NCBI GenBank assembly: GCA_007694935.1
Contig: REES01000048.1
Coordinates: 1 to 36,443, forward strand
Length of the DNA stretch: 36,443 nt
Direction of reading: 5' to 3'
Source: Rhodospirillales bacterium
GTDB lineage: Bacteria; Pseudomonadota; Alphaproteobacteria; Rhodospirillales; Defluviicoccaceae
Both the position numbers and the translations under genes were made by a program. Shown in pieces: positions 8,363 to 15,909 of the stretch (the first letter of the stretch is position 1; each line of letters opens with the position of its first letter). The notes beneath the pieces were generated by a model. That model did not search any database, was not told where the DNA came from, and saw only the letters and a program-made list of their open reading frames with translations.

Positions 8363-9625
8363 ATGCCCGCTCTCTTTCTGATCGTGTTCGTCGACCTGGT
8401 CGGCTTCGGGATCATCATCCCGCTGCTGCCGTTCTATGGCGAATACCTGCAGGCGACACCGGCGGAGGTGGGCCTGCTGATGGCCAGCTACTCGCTGGCC
8501 CAGCTCGTCGCAGCACCGCTGTGGGGCCGCCTCAGCGATCGCGTCGGCCGCAAGCCGGTGCTGGTGGTGAGCCTTGCCGGGATCGCCCTCGCCTATGTCT
8601 GGTTGGCCTTCGCCGACGGCCTTTGGGAGCTGTTTGCCGCGCGTCTGACGGCGGGGGCGATGGCCGGCAACATCGGGGTGGCCTTCGCGTACGTGGCCGA
8701 CGTCACCCGGCCGGAGGACCGGGCCCGGGGCATGGGCCTGATCGGGGCCGCGTTCGGGCTCGGCTTCATCCTTGGCCCGGCGATCGGTGGCATCCTGGCG
8801 GGTGCGGATCCGATGGCGCCGGACTACCGGACGCCGGCGCTCACCGCGGCTGCGTTGTCGCTGACCGCGCTTTGCTTGACGATCGCTGTTCTCAAGGAGT
8901 CGTTGACGGCTTCGGATCGGGCGCGCCACCAGGCATCGGCTTCGGCGGGCCGCCTCCGGGCGATGCGCCAGAGCTTCAGTCGGCCGGAGATGGCCCTGCC
9001 GCTGGGGCTGCTGTTCCTCGCCAGCCTCGTCTTCGCTGGGATGGAGACCACGTTTGCGATGTGGTCGCGCCGGCAATTCGGCTGGGGGCCGCTGCAGAAC
9101 GGCTACCTGTTCGCCTATGTCGGCCTGCTCACCGCACTGTTCCAGGGCGTGGCGGTGGGCCGGCTTGCCCGCCGCTTCGGCGAGGACCGGCTGGTGGGAC
9201 ACGGCGCGCTGGCGTTGGCTGCGGGCATGGTGCTGATCCCGCTGGCATCGTCGGTGCCGCTCCTGCTGGTGGCGATGACGGCGGTGGCGTGGGGGTTCAG
9301 CCTCGTCTCTCCGGCGCTCAACAGCTTGGTGTCCCTCCATGTCGATGCCGGGATGCGCGGCGGGGCGATGGGTATCGCCCGTTCGGTGGTGACGCTGGCG
9401 CGGGTGCTGGGCCCGATCGGCGCTGGCGCCCTGTTCCACTTCCTGGGCCGTGACTGGCCCTATTTCACGGGCGCCGCGGTGATGCTGGTGGTGGTGGTGC
9501 TCGCCCGGCGGCTGGGTCAAGTCCGCGATCAAGCTGAATCCGGCTCCACCGACCGTGATGCGGTGGAGGCAGGCAAGCCGGCACCGGCGGCAGCCGCCGT
9601 TCGGGCGGCCGAGCGCGAGCGTTGA
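8363..9625 (+). CDS. MFS transporter, TetA-like drug:proton antiporter family
   Basis: 420 aa with about 12 hydrophobic segments. The start MPALFLIVFVDLVGFGIIIPLLPFY and the loop 2-3 motif A (GRLSDRVGRKPV, about residues 54-65) followed by GPAIGGILAG in helix 5 (antiporter motif C type) place it with the TetA/multidrug efflux branch of the major facilitator superfamily. The C-terminal 40 residues are a charged Ala/Glu-rich tail. Substrate cannot be told from sequence; many housekeeping members of this branch exist, so tetracycline export should not be assumed. It starts 23 bp after the MotB-like gene but with no evident Shine-Dalgarno. Confidence 0.85.
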   Translation: MPALFLIVFVDLVGFGIIIPLLPFYGEYLQATPAEVGLLMASYSLAQLVAAPLWGRLSDRVGRKPVLVVSLAGIALAYVWLAFADGLWELFAARLTAGAMAGNIGVAFAYVADVTRPEDRARGMGLIGAAFGLGFILGPAIGGILAGADPMAPDYRTPALTAAALSLTALCLTIAVLKESLTASDRARHQASASAGRLRAMRQSFSRPEMALPLGLLFLASLVFAGMETTFAMWSRRQFGWGPLQNGYLFAYVGLLTALFQGVAVGRLARRFGEDRLVGHGALALAAGMVLIPLASSVPLLLVAMTAVAWGFSLVSPALNSLVSLHVDAGMRGGAMGIARSVVTLARVLGPIGAGALFHFLGRDWPYFTGAAVMLVVVVLARRLGQVRDQAESGSTDRDAVEAGKPAPAAAAVRAAERER

Positions 9626-9682
9626 TCACTGTTGCCTACTCGCCTATATCGATTGAAACCTCAAGGAGTGGCGGTGCCGACG

Positions 9683-9907
9683 ATGAAAAAGGACATTCAC
9701 CCCGATTATCACGAGATCACCGTCGAGATGACCGACGGCACAACGTTCCAGACCCGGTCGACGTACGGTAGCGCCGGCGATGTGCTCAAGCTCGGCATTG
9801 ATACCAAGACCCATCCGGCCTGGACCGGCGTCCACCGTCTGGTCGACAGCGGCGGTCAGCTTGCCAAGTTCCGCAAGCGCTTCAAGGACTTCGGGTTGAA
9901 GGAGTAG
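9683..9907 (+). CDS. rpmE: 50S ribosomal protein L31
   Basis: 74 aa, complete L31 of the cysteine-free (zinc-independent) type: [30 protein letters not shown] and the basic end [13 protein letters not shown]. It is part of the central protuberance of the large subunit and bridges to the small subunit. I place the start at ATG 9683 because family members begin MKKDIHP. However, AAGGAG at 9663-9668 is 14 bases away from this ATG but only 5 from an in-frame GTG at 9674, so a three-residue longer form (starting MPTMKKD) is possible. Confidence 0.93.
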   Translation: MKKDIHPDYHEITVEMTDGTTFQTRSTYGSAGDVLKLGIDTKTHPAWTGVHRLVDSGGQLAKFRKRFKDFGLKE

Positions 9908-9910
9908 GCT

Positions 9911-10198
9911 TTGGCCGAACCGCGACCGAATGCGAACTGCAAGACCGATGCGGGACCCTGTCCGGCGGGCGGCCCCGATCGCGGTTGGACTCCGGCCCGT
10001 GTGGTCGATCTGGTCGGGCGCCTGATCCCGGCCGCGGCCGTGCTCTCCATGCTGTTCGCGTTGGACGACAGCCTGCGGTGGCTCGGGCTGCTCGGCATCC
10101 CGCTGCTCTTCCTCGCCCTCAATCGGGGCTGCCCGAGTTGCAGCTTCCGTCGCGCCGACGGAGCAACCTCGGCTTGGCGGCCGTTCGCCGGCCACTAA
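9911..10198 (+). CDS. Small membrane protein, DUF2892-like
   Basis: 95 aa if translation starts at TTG 9911, three bases after the rpmE stop, which suggests translational coupling. Two hydrophobic helices (about residues 37-52 and 57-72: RLIPAAAVLSMLFAL and LGLLGIPLLFLAL) followed by NRGCPSCSF. The helical pair ending in a Cys-x-x-Cys-like motif resembles DUF2892 inner-membrane proteins, some of which are fused to rhodanese domains. Function unknown. The N-terminal 25 residues contain two further cysteines (NCKTDAGPC). Confidence 0.6.
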   Translation: MAEPRPNANCKTDAGPCPAGGPDRGWTPARVVDLVGRLIPAAAVLSMLFALDDSLRWLGLLGIPLLFLALNRGCPSCSFRRADGATSAWRPFAGH

Positions 10199-10250
10199 GC
10201 CGAACCTCACCACGCGTTCTTCCTGGGGCGGCGCCCCAGGGTGAGGCGAC

Positions 10251-11123
10251 ATGCCCAGACCGCCCGATGCCGATGCCCGCCGCGCCGTTCCTCCGGTGAT
10301 CTGCTATCCCACCGGCACTCTGCCACCGCCCGACCTGGCGCTCTACGCCGCTGCCCGCGCCGGCATGCAGATGACCGGGGAGGTGACCGTCGCGCCCCGG
10401 GATGCCCGCGCCTTCCGGGTGGCGGCCGGCAGCTTCTTTCGGATCGTGAGCCTCGACGGTCCGCAGGTCGGGGATCTCAACCTGTTCAACGCCCATGACC
10501 TGAGGGAGCGGTTCTATTCCGGCAAGACCCGGGCGCTGCACGGCAGCCATGTCACCACCGGCGACCGGCTGTGGTCCGGCTTCCCGACCTTGCGGCCGAT
10601 GGCGACGATCACCGAGGACACCCTCGGCTGGTATGGCATCGACGCCTTCGGCGCTGCCGTCCACGACGTCATCGGCACCCGCTGCGACCCCTATACCCAT
10701 TCTCTCCTGACCGGCCGGGCCTACCATCGCTGCTGCCATTCCAACCTGACGCGGGCACTGGCGGCGGAGACGGGGCTGCCCCTCGACGAAGCCGAGCCTC
10801 ACGTGCATGACGTGCTCAACGTGTTCATGTGCACCGGCTTCACCCGTGACACCGGGCAGTACTTCATGAAGGCCAGTCCGGTGCGTCCCGGCGACTATCT
10901 GGAGTTCCTTGCCGAGATCGACCTGCTGGGGGTTCTGTCGGCCTGCCCGGGCGGCGATTGCGGCGCCGAGCATTCCAGCGATGCGCCAGCCTGCTTCCCC
11001 CTGTGCGTCGCCATCTATACCCCGCCGCCGGGGGCCCTGGCGGGGTGGCGGCCTCCCGAGCCCTCGGCCTATGACCGCTCCCACGGCGGTCCCAGCCGTA
11101 GATCATCAGGCGATCAGCCCTGA
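10251..11123 (+). CDS. DUF1989 / urea carboxylase-associated family protein
   Basis: 290 aa. Conserved family blocks are visible: VAAGSFFRIVSLDGPQVGDLN, FYSGKTRALHGSHVTTGDRLWS, TLGWYGIDAF, GTRCDPYTH, FMCTGFTRDTGQYFMKAS, and LLGVLSACPGGDCG. Members are often near urea carboxylase or aminomethyltransferase genes and are thought to act in urea or purine nitrogen metabolism, but their reaction is not settled. Here it stands alone between L31 and a candidate defence pair, with no urea genes in view. Several His/Cys residues could form a metal site. The C-terminal 15 residues after SAYDRSHGG look like a non-conserved tail. Confidence 0.85.
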   Translation: MPRPPDADARRAVPPVICYPTGTLPPPDLALYAAARAGMQMTGEVTVAPRDARAFRVAAGSFFRIVSLDGPQVGDLNLFNAHDLRERFYSGKTRALHGSHVTTGDRLWSGFPTLRPMATITEDTLGWYGIDAFGAAVHDVIGTRCDPYTHSLLTGRAYHRCCHSNLTRALAAETGLPLDEAEPHVHDVLNVFMCTGFTRDTGQYFMKASPVRPGDYLEFLAEIDLLGVLSACPGGDCGAEHSSDAPACFPLCVAIYTPPPGALAGWRPPEPSAYDRSHGGPSRRSSGDQP

Positions 11124-11364
11124 GTCGCTCCGCTCCAGGCAGGTGATGCTGTCCCGGTGATCCGGGCCCGATTGAACCCGGTCGGCACAAACATCCACCA
11201 TCGCCGTGGGCGCTGACGGCATCGGCGGCGGGGACGGGAGCACAGCAAGATCGATCGCCGTGTTCCTGGCGGCGAACGTCCCGCCCCTGTAACTTGGCCC
11301 GAACGCGATCGCGTAAGCTGCGGATTAGGGTACTTGGGGGCGAACCGGCGGTGAGGGAAACGTC

Positions 11365-12537
11365 ATGGCGCGAGGCAAATCCGGCGGCGGCAGGGCCATG
11401 CGGTTTACCCGCCTGCGCTTGGCCAACTGGCGCAATTTCGCCGATGTGGATGTGGCGCTGCAGGGGCGGGTGTTCCTGATCGGGCCCAATGCTGCCGGCA
11501 AGTCGAACCTGCTCGATTCGATCCGTTTCCTGCATGACCTGGTCGCCGTGGGCGGCGGGTTCGAGGAGGCGATCCAGAGGCGGGGCGGGGTGAGCAAGCT
11601 CCGCTGTCTGGCGGCACGACGCGATCCGGAGGTAATGATTTCCGTAACGGTGGGCGCAAACGAAGGCGCGCCCGAGTGGCGCTACGAGCTTGCTTTCAAT
11701 CAAGAAAAGCGGTCGCCCCCTTTGATACGAAGAGAAATGGTTTGGAAGGATAAAGCGGAACTTCTTAAGCGGCCCAACGAAGATGATAAACTAGATGCAG
11801 CCCGCCTTCAGCAGACTCATATTGAGCAAATAAATGTCAATAAGGAATTCCGTCCTTTAGCTGACTTCTTTAAATCTGTCCGTTATAGTCACTTGGTTCC
11901 GCAGCTTCTTCGTGAGTCCGATCGCACTATTGTCCGGTCCCAGGATCCGTTCGGCTCCGACTTCCTGGAGCGGGTCGCCGGCACGCCGGACAGAACCCGT
12001 ACGGCCCGACTCAAGCGGATTAATGAAGCTTTGAAAGTCGCTGTGCCGCAGTTGAAAGAACTTGAGTTCTATCGTGACGAGGACAAGGGCACGCCTCACC
12101 TGCGTGGCAAATATGCTCACTGGAGGCCGCGCGGTGCCTGGCAAACAGAGGAGCAGTTCTCCGATGGGACGCTTCGGCTTCTCGGCCTCTTGTGGGTGGT
12201 TCTCGATGCAGCTGGGCCCTTGCTGCTGGAAGAGCCGGAATTGTCCCTGCATCCGGAGGTGGTCCGGCACCTACCGTCCATGTTCGCGCGGATGCAGCGG
12301 CGCACCGGCCGACAGGTGCTGGTCAGCTCCCATTCGGCCGATCTGCTGCACGACGAAGGCATCGGTCTGGACGAAGTGCTGGTGCTCAAGCCGGAGACCG
12401 AGGGAACGCGGGTTGCCGTGGCATCCGACTTCGAGCAGGTCAGGGCACTGGTAGAGGGCGGTCTGCCGCTCGCGGATGCCCTGCTGCCGCAGACCCGACC
12501 GCCGAGGGCGGAGCAGCTCTCCCTGTTCGGCGACTGA
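11365..12537 (+). CDS. AAA family ATPase, SMC/RecF/OLD-like (candidate defence ATPase)
   Basis: 390 aa. ABC-type ATPase fold split by an insert: FTRLRLANWRNFADVDV (14-30), Walker A GPNAAGKS (40-47), ABC signature-like EQFSDGTLRLLGL (263-275), Walker B PLLLEEPELSLHPE (285-298), and the H-loop VLVSSHSADLL (318-328). The middle (about residues 100-195) is coded by DNA that is clearly richer in A/T than the rest of the window. The next gene follows after 3 bp and encodes a TOPRIM-like protein. ATPase + TOPRIM pairs of this kind are frequent in anti-phage modules (OLD/Gabija, PARIS, AbiL/RloAB types), where the ATPase senses or holds the effector. The family relation is seen in the motifs; the defence role is inference. 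Start by GAGGG about 8 bases upstream; ATG 11398 is an alternative. Confidence 0.82.
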   Translation: MARGKSGGGRAMRFTRLRLANWRNFADVDVALQGRVFLIGPNAAGKSNLLDSIRFLHDLVAVGGGFEEAIQRRGGVSKLRCLAARRDPEVMISVTVGANEGAPEWRYELAFNQEKRSPPLIRREMVWKDKAELLKRPNEDDKLDAARLQQTHIEQINVNKEFRPLADFFKSVRYSHLVPQLLRESDRTIVRSQDPFGSDFLERVAGTPDRTRTARLKRINEALKVAVPQLKELEFYRDEDKGTPHLRGKYAHWRPRGAWQTEEQFSDGTLRLLGLLWVVLDAAGPLLLEEPELSLHPEVVRHLPSMFARMQRRTGRQVLVSSHSADLLHDEGIGLDEVLVLKPETEGTRVAVASDFEQVRALVEGGLPLADALLPQTRPPRAEQLSLFGD

Positions 12538-12540
12538 CCG

Positions 12541-13161
12541 ATGCCGGATGATGCGCGGCCCATCGTCTCGGCTGCAGCGGAAGGGGATGTGGACAAAGCC
12601 GTCTTGTTACGGATCGCCGATCACGTTGGCGTCCGCCTCGACCCTATCCACGGGCTGAACGGCAAGGATGCGTTGCTCCGCAATCTGAGGGGCTACAATA
12701 ACGCCGCCCGGTTCGGACCATGGATCGTCCTCGTGGACCTGGACCGCGGATGGAGTTGCGCGGCTCTTCTTGTCCGCGAAAAGCTTCCGGACCCGGCTCC
12801 GCAGATGTGCTTCAGGGTCGCGGTTCGGGCGGTGGAGGCATGGCTGCTGGCCGACCGCGAACGCGTGGCAGCATGGCTGGGAGTCAGCATTGCCAGGGTT
12901 CCGGTTATCCCGGATGCGGAGGCCGATCCCAAACTCGCGCTGGTGGACCTGGCGCGGCGATCACGCCGCCGTCGCCTCAAGGACAGCCTCGTTCCACGCC
13001 CGGGCAGCAGCCGGTCTCAAGGACCGCTCTACACAGACGAAGTGCGCGCATTCATCCAAAACCGGGCTAACGGCTGGCGGCCGGATCATGCTGCCCGGGC
13101 CTCGGACAGCCTTGCCCGATGCATCAGGGCCTTGCGGCTCTTCCGTGAGACCAACACCTGA
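12541..13161 (+). CDS. TOPRIM-like protein partnered with the upstream ATPase (candidate effector)
   Basis: 206 aa. The N-terminal half reads like a compact TOPRIM fold: an acidic start motif AEGDVDKAVL (E14), a central strand with WIVLVDLDRGW (D66, D68, the DxD motif), then FRVAVRAVEAWLLADRE (91-107), a block also seen in DUF4276-type TOPRIM proteins. The C-terminal half is Arg-rich (RRSRRRRLKDSLVPRPGSSRS), suited to nucleic-acid binding. It starts 3 bp after the ATPase stop, so both are likely one operon. TOPRIM domains cut or process nucleic acid using metal bound by such Glu/Asp residues; as part of a defence pair it would be the effector. Assignment to a named family is not certain. Confidence 0.65.
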   Translation: MPDDARPIVSAAAEGDVDKAVLLRIADHVGVRLDPIHGLNGKDALLRNLRGYNNAARFGPWIVLVDLDRGWSCAALLVREKLPDPAPQMCFRVAVRAVEAWLLADRERVAAWLGVSIARVPVIPDAEADPKLALVDLARRSRRRRLKDSLVPRPGSSRSQGPLYTDEVRAFIQNRANGWRPDHAARASDSLARCIRALRLFRETNT

Positions 13162-13330
13162 CCATCGCCGCCGCCGCGCCCCCCGACATCGGCGTCCCTC
13201 CGGCCTTGGCAGTGGCGTGCCGGCTCCGCTAGTATTCGGGAGCGCTGCCGCGGCCCGTCGCCCTGCCGCCGGCCGGCTCCGGTCCCCCTGGCCCCTGGCC
13301 GCCCTTCAGCTTGAGATCGCGACGCCCATC

Positions 13331-13960
13331 ATGAGAGCCCTTGCCATTCTGCTTGCCGTCGTCGTGACGGTTCTGGTCGCCCTGCCGCTGGTGCCCGACG
13401 CAACCCTGCCGGAGATCGCCGCCTACCGGTTCGAACTGGCGGTGGCCGCGGTGGTAGCTGCGGTCCTGCTGCTGCTGGTGATCCTGGCCGGTGGCGGTCG
13501 CAAGGCGGCCCCGGAGCGCCCCAGGGCGGAAGCCGCCAGGCCCGTGGTGGCCGTGCCGCCGCCCGCCGCCACCCACGAGGCGGACGTGGTGACCCTGCTG
13601 GCACTGCTGCAGGAGAAGGGGCGGCTGGTGGACTTCCTGATGGACGATGTGGCTCCCTACACCGATGCCCAGGTGGGCGCGGCCGCCCGGGTGGTGCACC
13701 AAGGCTGCAAGGCGGTGCTGAAGGAGCACTTCGCCATCCGCCCCGTCCGGGAGGAGCCGGAAGGATCCGCGGTGACGGTGGAGGCGGATCATCCCGCCGA
13801 TCAGTATCGCCTGGTCGGCACCATCAAGGGGGCGGCGCCGTTCACCGGCCGCCTGGTGCACCGCGGCTGGAAGGCCGATGCGGTCAAGCTGCCGCGGGTG
13901 CTGCGCCCGGCCGGCGACCGCCTGCCGACCATCGCGCCGGCCGAGGTGGAGATCACCTGA
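13331..13960 (+). CDS. DUF2760 domain-containing membrane protein
   Basis: 209 aa. Two hydrophobic helices at the N-terminus (residues 2-20 and about 38-55), a Pro/Ala-rich linker, and a cytoplasmic DUF2760 domain (about 85-209: LLALLQEKGRLVDFLMDDVAPY, QVGAAARVVHQGCKAVL, GAAPFTGRLVHRGWKA, ending LPTIAPAEVEI). The domain has no known activity, but genes of this family are typically directly upstream of two Hsp70-like genes, exactly as here (66 bp to the next gene). It could anchor the Hsp70 pair to the membrane; that is inference. The ATG at 13331 begins the signal-anchor; the frame is open much further upstream, but that part overlaps the preceding gene in another frame. Confidence 0.88.
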   Translation: MRALAILLAVVVTVLVALPLVPDATLPEIAAYRFELAVAAVVAAVLLLLVILAGGGRKAAPERPRAEAARPVVAVPPPAATHEADVVTLLALLQEKGRLVDFLMDDVAPYTDAQVGAAARVVHQGCKAVLKEHFAIRPVREEPEGSAVTVEADHPADQYRLVGTIKGAAPFTGRLVHRGWKADAVKLPRVLRPAGDRLPTIAPAEVEIT

Positions 13961-14026
13961 GACCCGCTTGCCGGGGGGCGCCACGCCGCCAACGTCGTTC
14001 CCGCAAACCGTCCACATTGAGCCGCC

Positions 14027-15868
14027 ATGACCCAGCGTTTCAGCCTCGGCATCGACCTCGGCACCACCAACAGCGCCATCGCCGTCACCGACCTGGAGGG
14101 CGAGCGCACCGATGTGGTGGACGTGACCCAGATCCTGGGCCCCGACCGCATCGGCGAGAAGCCGACCCTGCCGTCCGCCCTCTACCTGCCGCACCCGGAC
14201 GAGTTTCCGGCGGAGGCTTTGGCTTTGCCGTGGGGTGGCGAGGCCGGGACGCCCGCGGTGATCGGCCACTTCGCCCGGGACCACGGCGCCCTGGTGCCAG
14301 ACCGGCTGGTCACCTCCGCCAAGTCGTGGCTCTCCAACCCGCACATCGATCCCCGTCAGCCGACCCTGCCGTGGAAGTCGGAGAGCGTCGCCGACAAGCT
14401 GTCGGCGTTCGCGTGCTCGCGCCTCTATCTGGAACACCTGCGCGAAGGGTTCCTCTATGCCGAACAGATCAAGGGACGGGCGTGGAGCCTCGAGGAAGGG
14501 CAGATCGTCCTCACCGTCCCCGCCTCGTTTGACGAGGTCGCGCGCAACCTGACCGCGGAGGCGGCTGAGGCCGCCGGGCTCGGCAGGGTCACGCTGCTGG
14601 AGGAACCGCTCGCCGCCTTCTACGCCTGGACCGACCAAGCCGGCAAGGACTGGCGGAGCCAGGTCGGCCCCGGCGATATCGTGCTGGTGTGCGACGTCGG
14701 CGGCGGTACCGCCGACTTCAGCCTGATCGCCGTCAACGAGAAGGACGGCGACCTGGATCTGGAGCGGATCAGCGTCGGCGAGCACATCCTCCTGGGCGGG
14801 GACAACATGGACTTGGCCCTCGCCTACACTCTCCGCGCCAAGCTGGAGGGCGAGGGCAAGAGCCTCGACGCCTGGCAGTTCCTCGCACTGGTGCATGCCG
14901 CAGCCAACGCCAAGGTGGCGCTGTTCGACGATCCCGACTTGGCCGAGGCGCCGATCGCGGTGCCGTCCCGGGGATCGGGCCTGTTCGCCGGCACCATCGC
15001 CACCGCGCTGGACCGCGCCACCCTGGAACAGGTGATCCTTGACGGCTTCTTTCCGTTGACCCCGGTGACCGAGATGCCGAAGGCGGGCCGCAGTGTCGGC
15101 CTGCAGGAATTCGGCCTCCCTTACGCCTCGGACCCGGTGGTGAGCAAGCATCTCGCCCGCTTCCTGACCCGCAGCCTCGCCAATGTCCGGGCGAGCGAGG
15201 CGCTCACGGCCCTGGTCGGCAACGACGCCCTGCAAGGCGACGTGCTGATGCCCACCGCGGTGCTGTTCAACGGCGGCGTGTTCAAGGCCCGGCCGATCCG
15301 CGATCGGGTGCTGAAGGTGCTGGCGTCGTGGCGCGAGGGGGCGGCGGTGCGTCAGCTCGAGGGCTTCCAGCCGGACTTGGCGGTGGCCAAGGGTGCCGCG
15401 TTCTACGGCCGCAACCGTGCCACCGGCAAGGGTATCCGCATCCGCGCCGGGGCGGCGCGCTCCTATTACATCGGCCTCGAAAGCTCGATGCCGGCGGTGC
15501 CCGGATTCACCCCGCCGGTGAAGGCGCTCTGCGTGGTGCCCCAGGGGATGGAGGAGGGCTCGGAGCTCACCATCGAAGGCCCTGATCTCGGCCTCATCAC
15601 CGGCCAGCCGACGGAGTTCCGCTTCTTCTCCTCGGAGGTGCGAAGCGGCGATGCGCCGGGGGACGTTCTGCCCGATGCCGACCGGGAGCTGGAGGAGACC
15701 AGCCTCCTGGAGGTGACCCTGCCCCCTGTGGAGGAGCTGCCGGCGGGGCAGCCGGTGCCGGTCCGCATCCAGTCGGTGGTGACCGAGCTTGGCACGCTCG
15801 AGCTGTGGATGCAGCACACCCAGTCGGAGCGCCGCTGGAAGGTGGAGTTCCAGGTCCGCACCGAGTGA
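14027..15868 (+). CDS. Hsp70 family protein (first of a divergent pair)
   Basis: 613 aa. N-terminal nucleotide-binding domain with phosphate-1 motif GIDLGTTNSAIAV (8-20), the connecting VLTVPASFDEVARNLT (161-176), LLEEPLAAFYAW (190-201), phosphate-2 motif VCDVGGGTADFS (221-232) and LLGGDNMDLALAY. It diverges from DnaK: long inserts between these motifs and a C-terminal part that is not a recognisable canonical substrate-binding domain (from about residue 480). Closest in layout to the YegD/HscC-like atypical Hsp70s. It is expected to hydrolyse ATP and bind clients, but no J-protein or GrpE gene is near. It lies between DUF2760 and a second Hsp70, 41 bp upstream of the latter, forming one probable operon. 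Confidence 0.9.
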   Translation: MTQRFSLGIDLGTTNSAIAVTDLEGERTDVVDVTQILGPDRIGEKPTLPSALYLPHPDEFPAEALALPWGGEAGTPAVIGHFARDHGALVPDRLVTSAKSWLSNPHIDPRQPTLPWKSESVADKLSAFACSRLYLEHLREGFLYAEQIKGRAWSLEEGQIVLTVPASFDEVARNLTAEAAEAAGLGRVTLLEEPLAAFYAWTDQAGKDWRSQVGPGDIVLVCDVGGGTADFSLIAVNEKDGDLDLERISVGEHILLGGDNMDLALAYTLRAKLEGEGKSLDAWQFLALVHAAANAKVALFDDPDLAEAPIAVPSRGSGLFAGTIATALDRATLEQVILDGFFPLTPVTEMPKAGRSVGLQEFGLPYASDPVVSKHLARFLTRSLANVRASEALTALVGNDALQGDVLMPTAVLFNGGVFKARPIRDRVLKVLASWREGAAVRQLEGFQPDLAVAKGAAFYGRNRATGKGIRIRAGAARSYYIGLESSMPAVPGFTPPVKALCVVPQGMEEGSELTIEGPDLGLITGQPTEFRFFSSEVRSGDAPGDVLPDADRELEETSLLEVTLPPVEELPAGQPVPVRIQSVVTELGTLELWMQHTQSERRWKVEFQVRTE

Positions 15869-15909
15869 CCTGCAACCGCGCCCGGATCCCGACGGCTTAG
15901 CCCCGGCTC

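Noticed and set aside
8363-9625. MFS gene as a tetracycline-resistance determinant
   Set aside because: Motif A and helix 5 motif are shared by many housekeeping exporters of this branch; there is no TetR-type regulator beside it.
13229-15817. Long open frame on the minus strand (about 860 codons)
   Set aside because: It is the antisense shadow of the DUF2760 and Hsp70 genes; its translation is His/Gln/Arg-rich with no domain, as expected in GC-rich DNA.
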